64,000 nt of DNA from Gonium pectorale (lineage: Eukaryota; Chlorophyta; Chlorophyceae; Chlamydomonadales; Volvocaceae), in assembly GCA_001584585.1 (NCBI GenBank), contig LSYV01000051.1, positions 661,904 through 725,903 of the forward strand, read 5' to 3'. Positions 1-17,189 of the stretch are shown here, in pieces. A program made the position numbers and the translations under genes. The notes beneath the pieces were generated by a model. It worked only from the letters and a program-made list of their open reading frames with translations, was not told the origin of the DNA and did no database searches. Each line of letters starts with the position of its first letter. Position 1 is the first letter of the stretch.

Positions 1-58
1 ACTCCCTTCTCTCCCCTTCCGGGTGTCCGTCCCGTTGCCCCCCCTCTCCCCCCTGCAG

Positions 59-3000
59 GGTGTTGTAAGCAGCAGATGTGGCCGCTGTTCCACTACGTGC
101 TGCCAATGTCGCCGGAGAGCTCGGGGAGGTTCGATCAGGAGATGTGGCAGGCGTACGTGAAAGCGAACAAGGTGCGCCTCGTGCGCTGGGGAGGGAAACG
201 GCGCAGAGGCAGGGCGCCGGGCGCGATCTGCAGGGGCGCATGTTGGTGGCCGAACCGGTAGCTGTTGGCGACCTCACAGCATGGGTGTGCCTGCGTGACG
301 GCCCGAACTCCACACTGCAGAGGCAGAGGGGCATCCCCAACCAGCCCCACCAGCGCGCCAACGCCGTGATGGCAATCGGGCAACAGGCGCAGATGCAAAA
401 CAGCCTCTCAGCAATTCCGCGGCGCGGTGCTCGGTGGGGCGCAGCGGAAGCGGAGCGCAGCGCAGCAGCGCTGTGAACCGTAACGCCAGGCGCAAAGCCG
501 CCTCATGACCGTCTCCGCCGCCCCGCCTGTCGTCTTGTGCCGCCCCCCCCACCCCCACCCAGGTGTTCTGCGAGAAGGTGGTGGAGGAGTCTGCCACGGA
601 CACGGACTATGTGTGGATCCACGACTACCACCTACTGGTCCTGCCCAGCCTGCTGCGGAAGCGCTTCAACCGGATACGCTGCGGCCTCTTCCTGCACTCG
701 CCCTTCCCGTCGTCGGAGATCTTCCGCACCTTCCCCAAGCGGGAGGAGCTGCTGCGGTCGCTCCTCAATGCGGACCTCATCGGTAGGCGGGGCCGGCAGG
801 CCGCGCGGGGGTGTGTGCGGTCCGGGGCAACAGCCGGGCGCGGGGGACGGGGAAGTCGATCCACTGGCCAATGCGACATGCAATCTAGCATGATAATCAG
901 TCCGCTAGTATCACTTGTGCTGTCTTCACGGGGACGGAGGGTACAACGCGCCCCGCACGGAGGGCTGTGTTGCCGGTGCATGATGTAGCGTGGTGGAAGC
1001 TAACGTCATGTTTTGGGAGCTGCGGCACTTTCTTTGCATGTTCGTCTTGGCGCCAGCGCATGGCCGCGGAATGCTCGTAGGGAGTTGTTATACCGCGGAG
1101 TGTGCCGTGGCGGCTCAGCTGCAAACCCCCCAACCCCCGATCCTTTGCTGGCGAATCCTTGCTCCACCGACGCGGGATATCGGCGCCGCACACCTGGCGG
1201 CGTCCTACCTTTCGTTGTGCCGACACGCCTCGGGGAACTTGCTTTGGGGCCGCCGGATGGGAGAAAGCAAGCTTCTGGAAGCGCCGTACAGCCCGTGTCC
1301 AAGCACGTGTCCTCTCTCGTCCCCGCACGCCCCCCCTCCCGCCTCCCAGGCTTCCACACCTTCGACTACGCCCGCCACTTCCTGTCGTGCTGCTCGCGCA
1401 TGCTCGGCCTGGAGCACGAAACGTCCCGCGGGTCCATCACCATCGACTACTACGGCCGGACGGTGGGCATCAAGATCATGCCCACCGGTGAGCGCACCTA
1501 CGGGGGCACAGACGGGTCCGGGACCATGCGCCGTGCGGGCCCCAGCCTCCCGCTGGCTGCGTCCTGGCTTCGCCATGTGGCGACTCGTCTTGACCCCACC
1601 CCACCCGCGCCACTATTCATTTGGGTGTGGCTTTCCATAGCGTCACCGGCGCCTTGCCCCGGAGCCCTCAGCGCCTGGCCCATGTCGTGCGTCTCATTCA
1701 CCACCCCGGGATGCGTGTTGCATCCCCACCAAGAGCGGACCAGGCCCCCAGCGCTCAAGCCCACACCGTTGCCATTTGGACCCATGTTCTCCGTTCCACG
1801 CCCGCCCACACCACCCGCGCATGTGCCTAAGGTCCCCTCACCGCAGGTTCGATGTTTCCTCATCCCTTGACTTCGCCTTCACCCCAGGGACTGAGTAACT
1901 CCCGTTCCCCTTGGGGACGGGACAAAAGCTTCTGGCACCCAGCTCGCTGTTATTCAATCCCTTTCCCCTTCACCCCCCAGGCGTGAACCCGCGGCGCTAC
2001 CTGGACGGCTTCTCGTGGGACGAGTTCAAGTGGCGGCGCGGCGAGCTGGTGGCACAGTACGCGGGGCTGACGGTGCTGGTGGGCTGCGACGACCTGGACG
2101 TGTTCAAGGGGGTGGAGCTAAAACTGCTGGCGCTGGAGCGGCTGCTGGAGCAGCACCCGGAGTGGCGGGGGCAGCTGGTGCTGGTGCAGGTGGGCGCGCG
2201 GGAAGGCGCGGGGGGAAGGAGGTGGGGGTTGGGCTGAGGAGGGGGCGTTCGACCCGGGGCCGTGGACGTGTTGGGCCGCGGGCCGGGAGGGGGTAGCGCG
2301 AGGAGGGCGGGTGAGAGGGGGCGCCTCACCACACGATGCTGCGCCTCGATGCGGGTGGCTGCACAGCCGTTGCGACACGGGTCATTGGCGACACGGGTCA
2401 TTGAAGGAAGGCGGTCGGCACGCCATCGTACGCTGACAACCTGGCGCGGCCTGCCACCTGGGCGGTGGTGGCCAGGGCGCCGCGGCGGCAGCCCGGACTG
2501 CCCACATTGTGCCATTCGCATCCACCCGCAAACCAGCCGGGCCCCTTCTCTGCGCCCGCCCCGGTCCCTGGTCCCTTGCCCGCACGCGCAGATCACCAAC
2601 CCGCCCCGCTCCAGCGGCCGCGACATCACCGAGCTGCACCGCTGCGTCAACAACCTGGTGGAGTCTATCAACCGCAAGTTCGGCAAGGGCGCGTACCAGC
2701 CGGTGCAGTACCTGGAGCGCCACGTGCCGCTGCACGAGCGCATGGCCTTCTACTCCATCGCCGACTGCGCGGTGGTGACGGCCACTCGCGACGGCATGAA
2801 CCTGGTGCCCTACGAGTACGTGGTGTGCCGGCAGGGGCCCGACGGCTGGGACGGCGGCGGCAACGGCGGCGGCGGGAGCGGCAAGCGGGAGAGCATGCTG
2901 GTGGTGTCGGGTGAGAGGGAGTGGGGTAGAGTGGGGTGCGGTGATGGTGATGGTGGTGGTGGGGTGGTGGTGGCGGGGTTACAGGCGGTCCAATGCGCTC

Positions 3001-6000
3001 CAGAGGGGTCGGCGGGGACTGGGAGGGAGCCAGGCAGGACTGATGCATAGCGCGTCTACGTGCCTGGAAGCTGTGCGATTACGGGTAACCCAAGGTAACC
3101 GTCGATGCAGGGCAGCGGAACCTGGCTTGGGAGGGGTAGTGGGCACAAGGGCAGGGCAGCCAGGATACGGGGGAGCAGAGCCTCAAGGGCAAGCAGCCGC
3201 GCGGAACAAACACCGACAGTCGCTGTGAGTGTGCCCTGAGGCTGGGCCGTCGGGGAATCGACGGCCAGCCGTCACGTCACCGGGTGAGCCACTGCCCTAA
3301 GCCCCAAGCCCAAGCCCCAAGCCGCCCGGACCCTGCACGGTGTTAGCTGGCACGGGGTGGAGGTGGGGCTCTCGAACTGCGCAGGGCATCCTGGCCGCAG
3401 CGTCCATACATGCTGGCCCCGTGCGAAGGGGCGCACTGGGCCTCCATCTTGTCGGGGGATGGGCGCACACCTCCGGTCAGGACACCACGCCCACATGTCA
3501 TAGCGCGGGACCCGACGCCCGCATGCCCCCGGCCCCACATCCCGCATCCTGTACACAGATGTCTGTTGGCTGCCCCCCCTTTTTTGCCCAGCCCCGTCCT
3601 CTCCTCTTGCCCCCAAACCCAACCCGGGTCCCAGCCCATGCGCCGGCGAGCGCTTCGTGTCGCCGCGTGTGCGTGCGTGCGTACCGCCACGCGCTGTCCT
3701 CTGCTGCTGCGGCTCATCAGCAGCCCTCTGCGGCTCAGCAGCAGCAGCATCGTGGGCTGGGGCTCTGCTGCTGAAGCAACAAGCGCCGTGCTACCCTGTG
3801 CCCGGATACCCCCTCCAGAGTTTGTGGGCTGCTCCCCCTCGCTGAGCGGCGCCATCCGCGTGAATCCCTGGTCGGTGGAGTCGACCGCGGACGGCATCTA
3901 CGCAGCCATCAAGCTGCCCCCGGAACACCGCCAGCTGCGGCACGAGAAGCACTGGCGCTACGTCAGCCAGCACACGGTGGCCTACTGGGCCACCAGCTAC
4001 GTCACCGACCTACAGGCGAGCAGGACGAGCGGGGGGGGGGGCATGGGATGGGATGGGATGGGCGCGGGGGCATGTTGGGGCATTGTGTGCAGGGCGCGTG
4101 TGCAAAGGGTGAAAGTGAAAATGTGTTGCGGAAGTCCGGACACTACGGAAGCGCCGCACGCGGGTACGCTGCTGCCGACTAGCCAACGACTCGCCAACAG
4201 GGCCCAGTGTACGAAGGCGGCCTTGCTCACAACAGCGTACTTCGTCCCCTTACCCCTCGTGCCGGGAGAGCATTGCTGGCTTCCGGCCCGACCTCGTCAA
4301 CCCGTGTCTTTCATACTCACCATGGACCCCGCCTGCCCATCCGCAGCGCGTAACCAAGAACCACGTGGCCATGAAGTGCTATGGCCTGGGCCTCGGGCTG
4401 GACACGTTCCGCATGGTGGCGCTGGACGCAAACTTCCGTCGCCTGGAGGAGCGGGTCGTGGCGTCCACCTACGCCAGGTGGGCCCATGGGCGGGCAGGGG
4501 CTGCCGTATGTCGAGTTGGGGGGCCGAAGGACGTGGCCATAAGCAGCGGACGCGCGTGACGAGGCTTTCCGCATCCCCGACGCTAGGTCGTGTCGGCCTG
4601 CCACTGCGCGCCTGGGTCCTCCGGCCCGCCCCTCCCTAATTCGTCGATCCCCGAAACGCATTCTTCTCAGCTCGCCCACTGACTTGCTGGCCCCTTGCTC
4701 TGCCCCCCACTCCCTCAGCTCCCGCTTCCGTGCGTTCTTCCTCGACTATGACGGCACGCTGACCGGCGGGTCCACCAACTCGCTCACGCTGGCGCCCTCG
4801 GAGCCGCTGCTGGCGGTGCTGCGCGCGCTGGCGGCCGACCCGCGCAACCGGGCCTTCCTGTTCAGCAGCAGCCCCAAAGCCGACCTGGCCAACTGGTTCG
4901 CGCCCATCGTGAGTACGCCGTTGTGCGGCAGCGGCGCCCCGGCGGTCCTGCCTGCCGTGGTAGCGGGCAGTCGCTTGCGGGCAGGGCCCCAGGCTCCTCT
5001 CTGTGCTGCCCCCCCCCTTACCTTGGGGCATTGTGTGCCTTTCTTCCCCCCCGGGGATCCGCCAAGTTGGTCGCTGCGGTTGCCAGCAATGGTCGTCCCT
5101 CTCTCGTTCGGAAGTCTCAATCGTGCGTCGTGCGTGGGTACAGCGGCAGCCGTGCATTCCACACGCACAAGACGTGCCGCGCATGAACGCCGCCCTTCTC
5201 GTCTCCGCCTCTCCTCACTCGCCTTCCCCGCCCTTCCCCCCATTCATCTATCTCAGCCCAATCTGGGCCTGGTGGCGGAGAACGGCTTCTTCTACCGGCC
5301 CATCGGCAGCACGGCCTGGGAGACGCTGGTGCCGCACGCGGACTTTAGCTGGAAGAAGATGGCGGCGCCCATCCTGCAGCAGTACGTGGAGAGCACCGAC
5401 GGCTCCAGCGTGGAGGCCAAGGAGAGCGCGCTGGTGTGGCACTACCGGGACGCAGACCCCGACTTCGGGGCGTGGCAGGTGCGGGCAGGGGCGGGCGCGA
5501 GGGCGACGGCGCGGGTTGCCGGTGCCTAGCCACTTGACCGTCTTCTCGCCAAATCGCTTCCACACAACCGCACCGCTGCTTGTTGGCATAGGCACGGGCC
5601 CACCGCCGGGTTGCTTGCTATTGCGGTCATATCACTACCGTATTCTCAACCTGATCAGTCCCCGTGACCCTCCACCGGCCCACGCTTTCCCAACCCACAC
5701 AGGCCAAGGAGCTGCTGGACCACCTGGAGGGCGTGCTGTCCAATAAGCCGGTGGAGCTGGTCGGGGGGCAGGGCTATGTGGAGATCAAGCCGCAGGGCGT
5801 CTCCAAGGGCCGCGCGCTGGAGCGGCTGCTGGCCGCCGCTTGCGCGTCCATGTCGGGCGCCGACCCGGCGCCACGGCCGCCGCTGCCCTCGTCGCACCAC
5901 GCACCGTCGCATCCGTCCCCCTCGTCCAGCCCCGCGCACGGGGCCCTGGTGCAGGGCGTGGGCTCGGCCAGCGGGCTGGGCGGGCCGGACTTCATGCTGT

Positions 6001-6490
6001 GCATCGGCGACGACCGCAGCGACGAGGACATGTACACGTCCATCGAGACCATGAAGTCCTCGCCCACCATGACGGCCGAGGTGCGAGGGCGACGGGGTCG
6101 GGGGGGGGGCTGCGGGGAGGGTGCCGGCCGCATGCGGCCACCAGCACTTCGGCGCGCAGCTAACACGTGGCAGTGGTTTCGCGCTGCGGCGACGTGTGCA
6201 GGACGACCTGCATTCCGCACTCTGGCGGTGGCTGCGCGTCTCTCCGGCAATGTTGCTGATGCCCCTGATGGCGCGGCACACGCCGCTTGCAAGATGCCCG
6301 AATGCCGCCCGGCAACCTCCCCCCCCCACCCACACACACACCCTGCCGCCCACTTGCCCGTGAGCAGGTGTTTGCGTGCACGGTGGGCCAGAAGCCCAGC
6401 CGCGCACCCTTCTACCTCAACGATCCCTCGGAGGTGCTGCAGCTCCTGGCGCGGCTCGTAGGCGTGCCGCTGCCGCAGCTGCCGTCATAA
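59..6490 (+). CDS. TPS: Class II trehalose-6-phosphate synthase/phosphatase, 5' end missing
   Basis: Eleven exons are visible: 59-171, 563-782, 1350-1487, 1981-2189, 2592-2910, 3819-4015, 4347-4477, 4719-4908, 5257-5478, 5703-6080 and 6368-6490. They join in frame to about 745 residues. The family is usually 850-940 residues, so an N-terminal part lies upstream of the window. The first half is a GT20 glycosyltransferase (WPLFHY, WIHDYHLLVLP, FLHSPFPSSEIFR, TRDGMNLVPYEY, SEFVGCSPSLSGAIRVNPW). The second half is a HAD trehalose-phosphatase domain with LDYDGTL and GDDRSDEDM. The UDP-glucose site reads CDDLDVFKG, where active synthases have an Arg in place of the second Asp. This is a class II feature, so synthase activity is doubtful. 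Gly-rich and Pro/Ser-rich insertions lie before KRESMLVV and before the GDDRSDEDM motif. The intron after 4015 has a GC donor. Confidence 0.95.
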
Positions 6491-7268
6491 GCCGCGCCGG
6501 GAGATGTGGGGTGCCTGGGGGAACAGCTGCGGGCGCTGCTGCGTGCTTGGGTAGGGATCCCAAAGCAGGCGGTACTCGTTGTCTGGTATGGCCGTATGGG
6601 GCTTGGGCGCTGACCGTGTCCGCAGCGGCGGGGTTCAGGGGGGCCGGCAGGATGGATCCTGAAGGTGGCCCCACAACTTAGTATGTGCTCCGCATGCGCT
6701 GCATGTGGAGCTACAGCACATGGGGTTCAATGGCCCAGTGCGTGTAGGTGAGGTGAGGAGATGATACAGGCGACGGCTTTGCAACTGCTGCTGCACACAG
6801 GCGAGCAGGCAGTGGGGCCGCATGCATTGAAAGGATGTGTGGATACGCCTGGCGCGGGCCCGGGCTGCGCGCAGAGTCAGCGGCCTGCCCACCATGGGCG
6901 AGTTGCTCTGTAGGGGCGAGGCAGCAAAGGGTCACATACATATATCACACGTTGCGCCTCTTGGCAATGCCGGCACCTACCCAGCCGGGCATTGCGTGTT
7001 TTTGTTGCGTGGTGGTGGTGTCTGTGGCGGGCGTGTGCTCCGTTGTCCACGGTACTCTCTCCCCTCCTGCGGGAGTAGCACGTGCTTATCCGTATCTGTG
7101 GATGTTCGTAACGTGGAACCAACTGATCGGGGTCGGCGATAACTAGCTTCCTGCCTGGACTTGTGTACGGCGCAGGGAGGTATCGACGGTGGATTATGAC
7201 ATTGCTCTCTATGCGCTTGCCAGCATCCGTGTGATGTACGGGCACTCTTAGCAGGTCGGTCTCATACG

Positions 7269-7273
7269 TTACA
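7269..7273 (-). terminator. Candidate TGTAA poly(A) signal of the mTERF-like gene
   Basis: TGTAA on the minus strand, about 550 bases beyond the stop of the mTERF-like gene. TGTAA is the usual volvocine polyadenylation signal. It overlaps the likely 3' untranslated region of the convergent gene. Confidence 0.35.
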
Positions 7274-7323
7274 TGGCGTCCTTGGATGGGCCTGGCGGCC
7301 AGCAAAAGGCCTCATTGCGCCCT

Positions 7324-7328
7324 TGTAA
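7324..7328 (+). terminator. Candidate TGTAA poly(A) signal of the TPS gene
   Basis: TGTAA about 830 bases after the trehalose-phosphate gene stop. I noticed no closer TGTAA on the plus strand. The long 3' untranslated region this implies is common in chlamydomonadalean genes. Confidence 0.35.
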
Positions 7329-7822
7329 GCATGTGAGGTGTGAGGAAGCGAGGGGTACGGAACGATAAGGTCAAACTGCAACATCGCGCCCAGCCTCGCG
7401 CTGTCTCTTGGGCCGACTCCGCTCACACGCATACAGATTCGGTACCCCCAATCATGCAAGCGCTTCAGCGTCTCCATGGTACACGTTTGACATATGATAC
7501 AGAAGTCCTTGCCAAGCGCAAGCTGCTCGCTATTGTACACGTCCGACGCAAAACCACATGAGCTGCACGGCTCAACACGGAATAAGACGAAACGTCGGCG
7601 ACCGGCCCCGTAACCGGCTCACCTCTGTTTGCGCAGTGGTGAAGGCAACGTCCGAACGTCTTGCATGCAACCGTGGACCGCAACAGTTCCTCCATGCCCC
7701 CCATTCCCCCTGTCCGGGCAGCTCAGTACCACCCGGGGCCGGCATACCTCGGACAACCCCGGCTGCAGTACTACACCGCGCACCCCCCAGCACCGCAGCG
7801 CGCCCACCCAGCCCGGTCCAGC

Positions 7823-9020
7823 CTAGTCCACGATGCGGCCCTTGGGCTCCCGGAGCAGCGCGAGGTGCGCCATGTCCGCGACGCTGAGCCTCATCTGCCG
7901 GCCGTGCAGCACCGAGGGGTTGTTGATAATGAGCTCAACGATCTCGTCCTTTGGCGCCTTGAGGTCGTGGCAGATGATCCGCAGCCCGTACTCCAACGCC
8001 TCCGCCTGCTTCCGCGTGTCCGTGATGAGGCTGGGCTGGATGACGCACATTTGACGTGCCTTCTCGTACGGCACCTGCGCACGGCGTACGGCAACGGTAT
8101 GGTTGTGCAATACGCGTGCTAGCGGCGTCAGCAGGGGTGCGCAAGCGGGGGCGGCGGCATGCGAGTGGGAGCGAGCAGCCTGGGCAGCGGCCGTGCCTTC
8201 GCTAGGAGCTGCCCATAAACCGCGACGGCGGTGCCCACGACGCGACCGGGGCCGTGACGCTGCCGCAGCTGCACCCCCGCAGTGCACGCCAAGGCCTCAG
8301 AGGAGAGAGTCTCGCAGAGGAGACGTGAAGCGCAGCTCACCGGCCAGCGTCCCATGCTCCCCATGTAGACGCACGGAGTCCGCCGGCCTACCATGGAGTC
8401 CACGCACGGAGTCCATCCATCCGGCCTACCATGCTGTGCCCCCTCCCAACCCACGTTCCTTGCGGCCCCAGCGATGCCAAGGGCACCGACCCGCCCAGGT
8501 GCAGGGCGACCGGCATGCGCAGGACACGCACACGACGCCGCGGACCCACCGTCGCCCCATGGCCGGAACGGCACCCAGAGCTGCCCACCATAAAAGCTAA
8601 GGACGGCACAACCGAACTTACGTCGACGATCTGAGCCACCTGCTCCACGCGGCTCTTCACCTCGGCCGCATCCAACGACAGCAGGGCCTTCTGGCGGAAG
8701 GCCATGTTCTTAATGGTGGCCACAGACTCCCCAAGCACCTTTGCCATCTGCTCCAGCACGTGCTGCTCTGCGGGTCAGTGGTTCGCCACACACGCACAGC
8801 GTGGGCTCGCGACGGGCCATAGCATCCAGCCGGGCTCTTGCCTTGCTCCTTCGCATACCGCGTACTGCATTTGTGTGGCCACCACTGAGCACACCTTCCA
8901 TACCCCTCCCCCCACATATACGGTGTCCCCGCATCGACAAACACAGCCGGGGACAGGGAGCCGGCAAACCTACGCCTGTGGCCGCAGCAGGCTCTAGCAC
9001 TCACGTTCCTCGCTCTCCAT
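7823..9020 (-). CDS. Short mTERF-like (mitochondrial/plastid transcription termination factor type) protein
   Basis: Read on the minus strand, exons are 9005-9020 (from ATG), 8622-8767 and 7823-8074, giving about 137 residues. The protein has two to three helical repeats of the mTERF pattern. Each is roughly a 30-residue unit ending in a Pro motif, such as CVIQPSLI and INNPSVLHG, after blocks like VKSRVEQVAQIV. mTERF proteins bind organelle nucleic acids and influence transcription or RNA processing. An acceptor at 9101 and an upstream donor at 9171 suggest that the 9005 exon extends to 9100 and that more 5' exons exist. The upstream reading frame shows no Met, so the start is unsettled and a targeting peptide could be missing. 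Most family members are much longer, so this may be a truncated or divergent member. Confidence 0.5.
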
Positions 9021-9100
9021 AGCGGACGCGGTGATGATGTCCGACAGCTGTCGGACGTCGACGCCGATTCCTCTATCGGAAGCCGCCTTCGCGCAAACCC

Positions 9101-9836
9101 CTGCGCGGAAGGAAGGGCTCTTCAACCCGCGCGATCGGGGGCCCCGCGAGCCGCGACGCCGTGACACTTACATGACGACGCCGTGAACTTTATCGACGTC
9201 AATGGAACATACGCCTACGACCGCGCACAAAAAAGTGTTGCGTGTCAGTGCTGTCCGAAAGCATCTCGAAGCGCTCCGCTGCTCACCGTCCCCGTGCGCA
9301 GCATTGATCGGCCTATGCAGCGCTGGCTTGCGCTGCACTTTGGAAAGCGGAGTGAGGTCTGCATTTCTTCTTTGTCTTTAAGCTAGATAGCGGAGTAGGA
9401 TGTTGCGTGCCCGTGCCTCCCCGTTACGTCGAGCACAATTGTGCTAATTACTTACAACGTCCTGGGCGGCTCCAGAGCTGGTTTCGGAGAACTTATCGCG
9501 AAGTGATGGCAGAAGGGACATTCGCGGAAGTGGCCGTGATTCCTTCCCAATCATGCAGCTCACCCAGCGCACTCGCCTCACTGGTGGTGTTGGGCACAGG
9601 CGAGTCGCGGGGGGTGTGGCGTGCTGCCGCGACGATTAGGACCTTGCCGGACGTGCGTGCAGCTCGATCCGCCGCGCGACGTGAAAGCTCGTTTTACAGC
9701 CCAGTTCGCTAGTTGTCTTATTCACCTCCTCATACCCTTAATTCATAACCTTGCAACCCTGGGTGCCCTTGTATCATCAACCAGGGGTCGTCCGGGCCCC
9801 GCTGCGCGCCCGGCTGCTTCGCGTGCCTCCACGACA
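9101..9836. other. Divergent promoter region between the mTERF-like gene and phosphoglucomutase
   Basis: This is about 740 bases between two divergently transcribed genes. It probably contains a 5' non-coding exon of the mTERF-like gene near 9172-9190 and the 5' untranslated region of phosphoglucomutase. No clear TATA box was noticed. Confidence 0.5.
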
Positions 9837-15570
<5,734 letters not shown>

Positions 15571-17189
15571 TTGGTCCGTAAGTGCCGTTAGGTTGCTGCC
15601 TCATGGCGGGGGCGGCTCTAGCTCCGGCCAGAGCGACGACTTCACACAGCTGCAGCGGGGCACTGAGGGGCGCCGTTTTGAGGGAGGGTCATCCTCGCGT
15701 GGCAGCGACGCATGTGGAAGGGGGCAAGATGCGGAAAGTGATGCGAGTGTGGGCCTGTGGTTCACCCCTTCGTGCGATTGGTGAAGCGGCCGTGGAAACT
15801 GGGTTGCATGGTGTCCAGCCCAGGGCGCACTGCAGCAGTGCACTGGGCGACGTGGCAAGAGATGTCGGTTGGGTTACGCGTTGTGAGTGTTGTGATTCTT
15901 TATTGTGTTCACTGGCTGCGCTCCAGTGGTGTTTCGGTTGTGCTGCTCAGCACTGGGTATCGGATTTTGCACCGGTCGCACTCTGATCCGCTGGGGACGA
16001 CAGGTTCCGACCGACCGCACGTCGCAGGCGTGGGCTGCCGACGGAAGATGCCATGGAGGAAGACTGCCTACTAAAGATTGTGACGATGTGCGGGCCGAAA
16101 ACCATGGATGGCAAACATGCGTTCAGAAGATAGGATGTTTGTAAGCAGTATACTGTCGCCGGAGACATCCCACCGCAGCAAAGCCCGTGGTCTCTTCCTC
16201 AGAGATGAGCTCCTTACATCGCTTGGCAAGTCTTGACTGATTCATATTGGAAGGGCACCCGATCACCGTCCGGTGGACGCACAGTGCGGTCCAGAGCGAC
16301 GCATCCCGTTAGAGCCTGCCCGAGCAAGCAAGTCCGAGCCCGTGCAAGCAAGCGCTTCACACAACCCACCGGCGTAGCAAAAGTATGTAATCATACTGCT
16401 TGCTTGCTCTCAAAGGATCCCCTCCCCCTAAGGGTCAGTGACCAGGGAGGATGATATCTCGGGTCGCTAGTGACCCGCTGGTCAATCGAACCTTGACATG
16501 GACCTCATGGACACACTGAAGACTAGCAATTTAGCCCCTTTTCATTGTGTTGCATTCAGCAACGGAGAAGGTCGTCGCAGCGACCCTAAACTTTACGAAC
16601 CCTGACGAAAGGTGCTGCCCTCCCAATGTCTAGGAAGGAGCTCAAGACTTCTATGGGAGCCATACCACTTCGGTGCTCCTGTTGCTTTCATGCCGTCGAC
16701 TGCCTCGACGAGGTGGCCGCAGTATCGATATACGTTCTCATCGAATCGACAAAAGATCGCATGCTGCTGGTTATGAGACCGATGGTTATCATACTTCTTT
16801 GGGAGGCGTGGAAGTGCACAGCGAGCAGAGCGCCTGCCTGCGGGCGTTTCTGATTTATAGTAGTTCAATTACTGGTGTTGATCGGTAATGATGTTTAGAA
16901 CTGCCAGGGATGCGGTGTATCGACAGCAACCGACCGCCGACGCAACCGAACCGCCTCTTTTGTCGCTGCAGTTTTCAATCAAATGATCGCCTGCACTAAC
17001 TACTGCTTAGTACTGCCTAGGCTTAGTATTGCCGACCGACGCAACGGTTTCGCAGGTCCTTAAGGCAGTACATGCTTCAGAAGTACACTCTGGCTGTGCT
17101 TAATTGTAGAGGCCAGAAATTCAGTTCGCAAAACCTTTTTCCTTTACAGCACACCCTACGCACTTTGAGACTGGCCCGTAGACATAGAA
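15571..17189. other. 3' untranslated and intergenic DNA
   Basis: This is about 1.6 kb between phosphoglucomutase and the PUR-type gene. The first part is the phosphoglucomutase 3' untranslated region. The remainder is poorer in GC, without any coding stretch I could support. The 5' untranslated region of the PUR gene should lie just before 17190. Confidence 0.5.
16140..16144 (+). terminator. Candidate TGTAA poly(A) signal of phosphoglucomutase
   Basis: TGTAA lies about 570 bases after the stop codon, at the transition to lower-GC intergenic sequence. Confidence 0.4.

Larger units (their letters stand above)
6491..7822. other. Convergent 3' untranslated / intergenic region
   Basis: This stretch lies between the stop of the trehalose-phosphate gene and the stop of the minus-strand mTERF-like gene. 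No conserved coding segment was seen on either strand. It holds candidate poly(A) signals for both neighbours, so their 3' untranslated regions probably meet or overlap here. Confidence 0.6.
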
